The position numbers and the translations under genes were made by a program. Under the pieces are notes generated by a model. The model worked only from the letters and a program-made list of their open reading frames with translations, did no database searches and was not told where the DNA came from. Positions 56,196-64,000 of a DNA stretch of 64,000 nt are shown here, piece after piece; positions within the stretch are counted from its first letter, which is position 1, and every line of letters starts with the position of its first letter. Origin of the DNA: Colletotrichum lupini (taxonomy: Eukaryota > Ascomycota > Sordariomycetes > Glomerellales > Glomerellaceae); contig NC_064673.1 of NCBI RefSeq assembly GCF_023278565.1, positions 3,286,001 to 3,350,000 of the forward strand, written 5' to 3'.

Positions 56196-57283
56196 TTAAC
56201 CAATGACCAGCTTGCCCTCCTCGGGGAAGTCGTACTCGGGGATCTCGAGGTTGAGGGGAGCGGGTCCCTTTCTGATACGGCCGGAAATATCGTAGTGGGA
56301 GCCGTGGCAGGGGCAGAACCAACCGCCAAAGTCACCGGCCTCGCCAATGGGGACACATCCTAAGTGTGTGCAGACACCTAGGAAACGAATTGTTAGCTCA
56401 CATGCGCTGAGTCGGGGGGTGTGACTTGGTGTGCGGTTGCTGAAGAGGCTTTAGATCCTTCATCTCCAGCACTAACTAGCAGCCGAAAGGCCGCAATATC
56501 TCGCCACCAAAACAATTGAATCGATTGTCGTCAAAAGATACGTACCCAACATGATGAGCCATTCGGGGGTCTTGACACGGTCGTCGTCTTTCTGGGGGTC
56601 ACGGAGGGAGGAAACGGAGACCTTGTTGGCCTCGTCGATCTCGGACTGGGTGCGGTGGCGGATGAAGACGGGCTTGCCTCTCCACTTGATAATGACCTGT
56701 CGTCCAGAAATATCAGTACGGCCGTCTCAATGTTGCGTGCCGCCGCTCGGCTTTTTCAATCGGGCCAACTCACGTTCTTGCCCTCGGGGATGGTGCTGAG
56801 GTCAACCTCAACCTTGGCCATGGCCAAAACGTCGGCGGAAGCGGACATGTTGACGAGGAATTCTGCAATTGACACCGGTCCGTCAGCCATTGTTTCTTTT
56901 TGGTACTGTTTCCCGTCCATTCCGTGATCCCATGCCGTATTTCGAAATCTCGATTTCGGTGTCTGTGGTTTTCCTCGGGGCTACGGATGGAAGTATTCCC
57001 TACCCTGGACGGTGGACTTCGCGCCGGCGGCGGTGATGGCGCCCATGGTGCCGACCATGAAGTATCCGAAAAGCTGGTTGGTGCCGGCAGAGCCCTTGCT
57101 CATGTACTTGCTGAAGTCGGGGATGCTGCTGCCCTTCTGGGCGCCCTTGAAGGGGCTCGAGTAGCTCGTGGCGGTCGAGTCGTTCCGGGCGGCCGAGGTG
57201 CTGAGGGCGCGCGCAGCCGTCGACGGGCTGGTGCGCGCGATTTGCCGCAGGCAGGTGCGGGAAACGTGTGCGAGGGGCGCCAT
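56196..57283 (-). CDS. RIP1: Rieske iron-sulfur subunit of the cytochrome bc1 complex
   Basis: Four exons (57283-57004, 56862-56774, 56696-56546, 56377-56196), introns of 141, 77 and 168 nt; 233 aa. A mitochondrial presequence ([20 protein letters not shown]) precedes a single membrane helix ([20 protein letters not shown]) and the hinge ([20 protein letters not shown]). The 2Fe-2S ligands are in CTHLGCVP and CPCHGSHYD, both complete. The product carries electrons from ubiquinol to cytochrome c1 in complex III. The introns are longer than most in the window, and the conserved exon phases support the model. Confidence 0.96.
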
Positions 57284-57788
57284 CTCGTAAATCGGAGGAG
57301 GAGAGGAGAGGGTTTGCGGCGGCAAGAGGTTGTTGCGAAATGCAATTGGGGAGAGGGATGACGTTTAGTAGGAGAGCGTCTTTTTTCGTGATGCCCGTGG
57401 TTTGAGGATTGCCGAAAGCTTTCTGGCTGGTCGCCTCAGGCAGAAGGTTCTGAAATTGGTGCTTGTTGATTGGTTGGTGGATTCAGCTGGGACCCGGCCC
57501 TTTCCGGAGTGGCACGAGTGATGACTGCGACGATGTGGATAGATGCAAATCCCCCATTAGGAAAATCAACATGGAGATAAATTTCTATCTTGTTCATTCC
57601 CAGATAGTGGATTATGATTTGTATGTCTTCCACCACATCAATTTGTGAGGCAAGAGGATAGAACCTCTGTCACCATCCAGGAAATGTCTTGCTTTGCACT
57701 GTCTTTACTTTTAGCCGCGAGCGTCATTCATTTAGGTCCATTCGCCCAACTCCCCGTTTCTAAATATCCTACATCATCCTATGCTGCT
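57284..57788. other. Intergenic region between RIP1 and DDB1
   Basis: About 500 nt: 3' flank of DDB1 and promoter of the Rieske gene, same strand. Nothing else recognised. Confidence 0.5.
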
Positions 57789-60700
57789 TTAATGCATGCG
57801 CTTCAACTCTTCTACCAAGTTGCGCATATTCTCAACCGTCGGCCCAAGTCCTGCAACGACGGCCTCCTGTTTAGCCTCATCCAAGTCTAAAAACCGCTCA
57901 ATCAGCTCCCCATCGACAAAGCGGAAGGGCGCATCTGCCGCGCGTTTTGCGTTCCGGAAACCTCGCCATGACATGAATGAGAGCCCGGCACCCGGCGCAT
58001 TGTCAGCTTGACCCAGTGTCTTGACCACTCCGGCCAAGTTCTCTTGAAATTGCAATAGTAGACTTTGGTGCTCTGGCCTGATGTCGGCAAAGACATACAC
58101 CGATCCTTCAACCTAGGCAAATGTTAGCAACCGTTTAGCATGGCCGGGTGAAAGTCCACTTACTGTTGCGAGGAACGCCTTTGGCACGATCGGGTCGTTC
58201 TCATTGGGAACAATGTCGAGTGATCGAATCTTGTTCACTTGCTCTCCGAGGTGGAATTCACTAATGACTTCCATCTGCTTCTGGTCATGCTCTGTCGGCG
58301 CGTTGGGGTTCCTCCGCAGTACCATGAGATTGCCTTGCGCATCGGACTCGAGCCACGAATGCTCTTCCAAGTGACATACTGACGTGGCCCAAATGTACTG
58401 AAAGTGACGAGCGCGCTCTACAAGCTTGGCTTTGTCCCCATCTTGTGCCGGGATGAACTCGACTAGGGTCATCGACTGCATGAGATCAGCGACCCCAATC
58501 ATGTTGCCATTGACATCAATGTCAACCGGGAATGTTGAAGGGCGGAAAGTAGCCAGCTTGCGTAGTGCTCCAGATGTGCTCGACTCTTCGGCGTAGTCGT
58601 AGACCACCACCGTCTTGCTTAATCCAGCGACAATCTTGTCGCCCATCACTCCAAGACTGCGACACGCGCCCTTAAGCGCGTGGCTGACTATCAAATAGGG
58701 GTTCTTGTCAGAATCAACGCCCAATACCAGAATCCGACCCTTGATATCGCTGTTCTCATCAACATCCGGGTCTGCCAGATAACTTGTTCCGATGATGAAT
58801 CGTTCGGCAGGCTGCCCCATACTGTCGGGCAACTCTGCTCTGATGACGCTTTCGACCATTTCGGCTGATGTGGAGCCATCCAGGTGGAATGCCTTGCCAA
58901 CAACGCCAAGAACCACCTCGTCGACCAGCTGGAATGAGCTTGATACCGCCTCTTCATTGTTGATGAGTTCTCTTCGAATGGTGCCTATGCCAAAAGCACG
59001 GAGTGCTGGCGAATAAGCCACTCTTCGGACCGTCTCGCGTAGAGGAAGGGGGTTGACATGCGTTCTCCTTTCCGCATCGATGTGGGCGATCCGTACGTTA
59101 CGATCCGTGGCGAGGAAGATGGCATCTGGGAAGGCTTCAGAGTCGAAGGGGGCGATATAAGTCACGTCTTCTGCAGTTGCCGCCGAGTAGATGATTCTTC
59201 CTTCTGAGCTGTAGATCAGACTAGAGTGCTCGGTCGTAGCAAATACATTGCTGATGCCTTCGTCGTCTGGTCTTGGAAGAACGTGTAGCCCAGCTTGTTT
59301 GCTACCCAAGGTGACGCTTTTGCGACTTGACAAGGAGAAGTCATCTTTTGACACGTTGAACGACACGACCTGCCCATCTTCCATAGCGACGAACAGCGTT
59401 GGGCCGAGAAGGTGTGGTGGGTGCAATTGCACAAGAACCATGTCTCTAGGAACCGAGACGCTGTCATCGGTTTGCTTGATGGTTTCACCCTGAAGGGCGT
59501 TGAGCGTGCGGAGGTCAATTATGGACACAGAACCCGTTGCCCAGAAACCTACCACGCCGACATGGTCGAGATCGCTGGCTGCATGTACGCAAGAAATTTG
59601 GTCTTCCTCGCCCCCAACGCCGCGGCCCAAGACTTGCTCTTGAGCTGCCAAGTTATCGACCAAGTTCAATGATACCAGAGAGGTGCCGTTGATAGACAGC
59701 AAAACCCGTTTGCTGTTGGCAGAGGCATTGACAATGGTCTTGCCATCTGGTACCGACCAACTGTTCAGAGTAACGCCGCTCTCCAGATCGAGCAGAGTCA
59801 CGATTGCTGCGGTGACCTGAAGTAATTGACCACTGGGCAATGTTTTTGCGATTAGAGTAGGCTGGTCCAAATTGAGCCCGTGAAACTCAAACACTTCTTC
59901 AATACCACCCTCGGCATCAAAGCTGAAAACTCTGGTTTCCGTCATGAAAGAAACCACGAGAGTGTCAACTTTTTCAGAGCCGTGCGACTGTAGACTGAAG
60001 AGACCTCGGGCATCCTGCAGGTCTTCCAGAACACCAATATCTTCCAGTCCGACACTGCTTCGAATACTCCGCAGACTGCCGTTTTGATGGACACCACAGC
60101 CGGCGACGATGCGAGCTTGGCCTGACGAGAAGGCGTTGCCAATCTGGCTGTCTCCAGCGTTTCCCAAATCCATGATGGCGAAGTCGAGAATAGGTGCAAT
60201 ATTGGGAATGGTCTGCACAAGCTTCGTCGACAATTCTTCGAGATCCACCTGTAGTAGTTGCGAGTCGCCGTAGTGAGAGCCCAGGAAAAGCATGCCGTCT
60301 CCCATATACACTAGACACGATGCGCGAGACGTTACTCCAAGTGTTCTGACAGTCATTCCGAGAACAACAACACCCTCGGTCTCAATCGTCAGAAGGTGAA
60401 GATTGCCATAGTCATCAGAAAGGAAAAAGTTTGTGTCATCATAGGCAGCCCATGCCACGAATATGGCGGGACTTGCCATTGGACTTTCCACGACAGACTG
60501 CGTCAAGGTATCGACGTAAACCAGTAGAGTTTCGCCAACTACAATCAAGCCACCCAGTTGTGCCTTGGCCGCTGAAGTGTCCCTTTTGTGGTATCGCTTA
60601 ACTTCATCCTCGATGATGTTCACAGGAATGAGGATACGGGCATAAGGATCCTTGATCTCGATGTCGAGGTCTCTATTGCGTTCTGGATCGAACCTCGAGA

Positions 60701-61454
60701 CAGCTGTGTTCTTATCGTCCGTCATAAGTCTGTATATGGCGAGTCGCGCGTCCTCTTTATCGATCTTGGACTGGTACAAGAAGGCAACGGTGGGATGACC
60801 AGTCTCGGTGGGCACAAAGATGCTCGCCTTCATGAAGAGCTCGGAGAGGCGGACTTGTTCCCATGCATCGTCAAGGCGAGCGAGCTGTCCTTTCCTAGTT
60901 CCCAAGCGCATGACGTTCATGACACCCTCCCATAAGTGCATAGCCATGAACCTGCCTGTCGGATCGACTAGGCACTTGTCCTGGCTCTGAGCTTCGCGCA
61001 TGTGAGGCTCGGCGGTATCCTCGACGACCTGCTCCGTGTGAAGCCTCTGTGTAGCAGAGTCCCATCTCGCCGTAAAGTATTGAAATCGATCGGTACCGAC
61101 GAAGAGCAGGTCAGCTTTACTGTCCCTGGGTCGCAGGCGCTGGAGGAGGAGGATGGTGCCGTAGACTGCGGCAGAGCCGAGCAAGTACATATCGGTGGGC
61201 GTGATGCGCCATACTTCGAGTCTGTTTGATCGTCTTGGAGCTTGTCAGTATGAGGCGATAAAAGTCCAAGTTCGCCTCTCTTCTTGGGTACGGCAAGCTG
61301 TAAATGGGTAAAAGGTGAAGGTAGGGAGGGGCAGTACGGCAGGGGAGCAGACTCACGCTACCACCAAGCTCTCGCTTTCATCTTCCTCAGACAGGCGTAT
61401 CCTGATGGCCTGGCGTATGCTGCTTGGTCTATGGATGGGCGCGATATACGACAT
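57789..61454 (-). CDS. DDB1: DNA damage-binding protein 1 homolog (DDB1)
   Basis: Three exons (61454-61357, 61233-58164, 58112-57789), introns of 123 and 51 nt; 1163 aa, close to the 1140 of animal DDB1. The first exon supplies MSYIAPIHRPSSIRQAIRIR, and the splice to ARSNRLEVW restores the conserved NRLE motif. Three beta-propellers follow. Family blocks include KYFTA-like YFTARWDS, LGRGVGGEEDQISCV and the C-terminal GELIERFLDL. DDB1 is the CUL4 ubiquitin-ligase adaptor in UV-damage repair; in Neurospora it also serves the DIM-5/DCDC complex that guides heterochromatin and DNA methylation. Interesting in a genome that shows RIP. The acceptor at 61234 was chosen by family resemblance. Confidence 0.92.
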
Positions 61455-62156
61455 GGTGCCGGTCTGTGAGGTGTGAGCTGCAGCTATGTCAGGTAGGAGC
61501 TCTGATCCCACGCGATGGCAGCCATGGACAAAAGAGACGTCGTGGGGGAAGAGTTTCGATTCAGTCGGTGCTCTTCCTGACGTCGGAGTTTAGCAGTGCA
61601 GGTCCGGGCCCCTCCAAAGCAGCAGTGAACGGCAGGTTCGATTTCATCATCAATTCCAGCGCTGACAGCGAGAGGGAGGTGGGGCCGTGAGCTTCGGCAG
61701 CCCGTAGGTGCAGGGGCCACATGCCGCCCGACCTTCCACTGTCTGTCACTGCAGTGCTGCACCTCACTAAACAGAACTTTGGGCAACCTTCCGTGGAAAG
61801 CGGGAGTCTGGCGTGGTGTTTCTTATGTAATCCACACTGTCCGGATGCCCGGCCAAAGTGTAGAGCCGGACAGTGAATCCACAGTGTTTCCGCCGACGAG
61901 AGGTCCTTGCACATTCTACCTATCGGGGAGGCCCAGCAGGACTGCAGTGTGCATTTGTTTATTCAGAACAGCAAATTAATACCTTAACTACGGATGTGTC
62001 GCTCTCCGGCCAACCTCGCCTATCAAACCACCCTCTTCGGACTTTAACATAATTCCATAAGATCACAATCAGGAAGAACTCAATCTCGAGCCGCCGTTGG
62101 TTCATCCCCTCCGTCTGAGATGTCCAATATCGGATATTCACCGTTCGACCGGCCGC
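61455..62156. other. Intergenic region, nothing recognised
   Basis: About 700 nt between the DDB1 start and the 3' end of the GNAT gene. No convincing frame. Confidence 0.5.
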
Positions 62157-62867
62157 TCATGGACATCGTCGATTGGGAAGCTCCCAGAGCATCGCCCAGT
62201 TGATGTGAGGCTGCTCCAAGCCATACTGGCTAAAGTCAATCAGGTACTCGTCAATATCCTTGAACCCGACCTTTTGGTACAGATGATGGCCAGCTCTTGA
62301 AGACTCGAGATAGGCCGGAACGCCCAATCGAACAGCTTCCTGCACTATGGGTGTCATCAACTGCCACCCTGCTCCACGTCTTTGGTGCTTTGGGTCCGTC
62401 ACCAAGATATGCAGATCTGTCGTCTGCGTTAGCTGTCATTCACAACCGCCACACACGCATTAAACGTGCCATATCCACCACTTACAGACGACCTTCTTGC
62501 CACCCATCAAACGCTGGCGCATCTCGTCCAAACCATGGAACAGTTTGTTACACGCCTCCTCGTTACAGCCAGGTCCCCAGACACGTGGTTTTGGCACCGG
62601 CAACCCCTCCGAGTACGCATTCCACTTGCTCCAAGCAATGATCGCCTCGTCGCCAGAGAGTTCCGTGTCCACCGCTTTGTGGAAGCGCACGGTTGTGTCC
62701 TCTCGAAACTGTTTGGCCAGTTCTTCAGCTCGAATCCCCATGATATCCTCCGGCATGGGTCCGGGGAATAGGACTGGATCAAGTGGGCTCCCCGAGAACG
62801 CCAGTTTCTCAATCTCGGCGCACCGCCGAAGATCACTCTCCAACACCGGCTGGATTTCGATTGGCAT
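62157..62867 (-). CDS. GNAT-family N-acetyltransferase
   Basis: Two exons (62867-62486, 62416-62157) across a 69-nt intron; 213 aa. It opens MPIEIQPVLESDLRRCAEIE, the usual strand-helix start of GNAT proteins. The acetyl-CoA loop is HQRRGAGWQLMTPIV, followed by V-x-AYLESSRAGHHLYQKVGF, which is typical of the small-molecule branch found widely in fungi. The acceptor substrate is unknown. The splice is phase 1, joining Val-Val to YLHILVTDPKHQRRG and restoring motif A, which supports the model. Confidence 0.85.
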
Positions 62868-63782
62868 GTTTTCTGAATATGCTGCGCTTCCGAATAGTCT
62901 TTATTGAAGGTTGAGCGACGTACTCGAACTTTTTGTCGCGGAGAAGACTTCACCTTTACTTGTACACCTGTACAGACCATGCCGGGTGCCTATTATGCGG
63001 GGTTCTTCGGCGTGGGGTCCCTATCCAGGTCTCGGCTCGGAAACCGATCGGTCTGACTCATCAAAGGATTCGTGTTGTTTTTCGTCACCCTATAGATCAG
63101 TCTCTCGGTGACCGTCTAGGAAGCTCGTCAACGAGGGATCGTTTCCTGCATGCATCACGCGCGAAATGGGACATCTCAACAAGAATACGCAAGGTGGCAA
63201 GCTGTCAGAATTTGTCATTTCTGGCAGCTGCAGAAGGGATATGCAACGCTTATATGCAACTCCATTTTAGCCTCAAGGTTTGTTCTTAGCACCCTTGAAG
63301 GCTTATTTCACCGGGGAAATGTTGAAGCCATGATTGCTCATGTGACAGTGAGAGGCTATTAGATGGGACCGGCCGCGTGCTATTTCTCACCAGAAGGACA
63401 GCACATGGTCTGATTAAACACTGGATTCATGGTTCGTCGTTTATGGATCATGGATGACGGTTGACATGTCCATGCTAAGCTAATGAAGCTTTGATTCCTA
63501 GGCAGGGACCGGAAAGCTATGTCCATCAAGCAGCTATGTCGTTTTCGTGTCGTGGACCCAGACGTTGACCACCAAATTTACGTACGGAGCTATCCAGCCA
63601 TGATAGTAGAGCCTCATTCAAGGAGTTTGCGGGGACGTCCCGCCGACGTCAAAAAGTTCGGATATTCTTGATGCACAACCAATGGGCTTGGAAAGCGGAG
63701 AGATCTTGTCGGCCGGGGATGAGGAGGCGCAGCGATACATGCGCGCATCACCAAATTCATCGGCAGCATTCGTCAAAATCGT
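62868..63782. other. Intergenic region, nothing recognised
   Basis: About 900 nt upstream of the GNAT gene. No family-like frame or repeat. Confidence 0.45.
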
Positions 63783-64000
63783 TCAAAATCGTGTGTCCAC
63801 GAAACACGTCCGAGCATTCACCTTGCGTCCCCGGTCGACTGGCATTGGCCACATTTCGACAACAGCTTGGTGTCTCTTGTCGTTCGTCTCAAGTATGTGG
63901 CACTTGACGGCTGCGTCCCGGAGTGTCTCCTCTTGAGGCCCTTGAGAGCCTCCCCGAGCTCCACAGGCCTCGATGTCGTCGCCGCTGTCGACATGGTGCG
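63783..64000 (-). CDS. Possible 3' exon of a gene running off the right edge
   Basis: On the minus strand a frame is open from the right edge to a TGA at 63785-63783 (about 72 codons). Its middle part reads like real protein (EETLRDAAVKCHILETNDKRHQ, then VVEMWPMPVDRGRKVNAR). I recognise no family, and short open frames arise by chance, so support is weak. If real, the start and most of the gene lie beyond 64000. Confidence 0.3.
   Translation of the reverse strand, partial: HHVDSGDDIEACGARGGSQGPQEETLRDAAVKCHILETNDKRHQAVVEMWPMPVDRGRKVNARTCFVDTRF

Noticed and set aside
1..64000. CRISPR array, operon-like bacterial features, rRNA
   Set aside because: None seen; introns and gene families show nuclear fungal DNA.

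Overview
The window is 64 kb of nuclear DNA from a filamentous ascomycete. Spliceable genes with 49-85 nt GT-AG introns, fungus-specific families (cutinase, HET, Clr5, Pra1/Asp f 2 zincophore, sterol-type UDP-glycosyltransferase) and a transposon ruined by C-to-T/G-to-A transitions (RIP) point to Pezizomycotina, most likely a plant-associated Sordariomycete; the genus cannot be fixed from sequence alone. There are 24 supported protein genes (two cut by the window edges), one DNA-transposon MITE, one dead LTR retrotransposon, and no tRNA, rRNA or CRISPR that I could find.

Layout. 1-5 kb: two related BTB/POZ genes, pointing away from each other, flank a secreted cutinase-family (CE5) esterase. 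5.4-8.2 kb: a two-BIR survivin/Bir1 protein. 8.7-13.6 kb: a zincophore-like secreted protein and a six-exon sterol glucosyltransferase-like gene that is intact except for one in-frame TAG where the family has Trp. 14.3-15.0 kb: a 695-bp hAT-like MITE with perfect 26-bp terminal inverted repeats and an 8-bp target duplication. 15-21 kb: an LRR-type protein, a GDSL lipase with Cys-rich modules, and a secreted orphan. 22-27 kb: a divergent pair, a HET-like membrane protein and a Clr5-domain protein.

27.7-36 kb is a conserved housekeeping block: Rei1/ZNF622-type 60S biogenesis factor, prolyl-tRNA synthetase and CCT1 (divergent, sharing about 740 bp), and a Lyc1-type lysine acetyltransferase. 37-39 kb has an ankyrin protein and a small charged protein. 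41.1-48.5 kb is an AT-rich gene-free island formed by one LTR retrotransposon with two 202-bp LTRs that differ only by transitions. 49-53.5 kb holds a HET-domain protein with a His/Asp-rich insert and a secreted Asn-rich protein. 56-63 kb returns to core genes: Rieske iron-sulfur protein, DDB1 and a GNAT acetyltransferase. The right edge catches what may be the 3' end of another minus-strand gene.

Housekeeping genes (ribosome assembly, tRNA charging, chaperonin, respiration, DNA repair) therefore alternate with accessory genes (self/non-self recognition, secreted enzymes, metal scavenging) and with mobile DNA. The observation most worth pursuing is the lone TAG codon in the glucosyltransferase gene: either a young pseudogene or a candidate for the UAG-to-UGG A-to-I mRNA editing known from sexual-stage Sordariomycetes.
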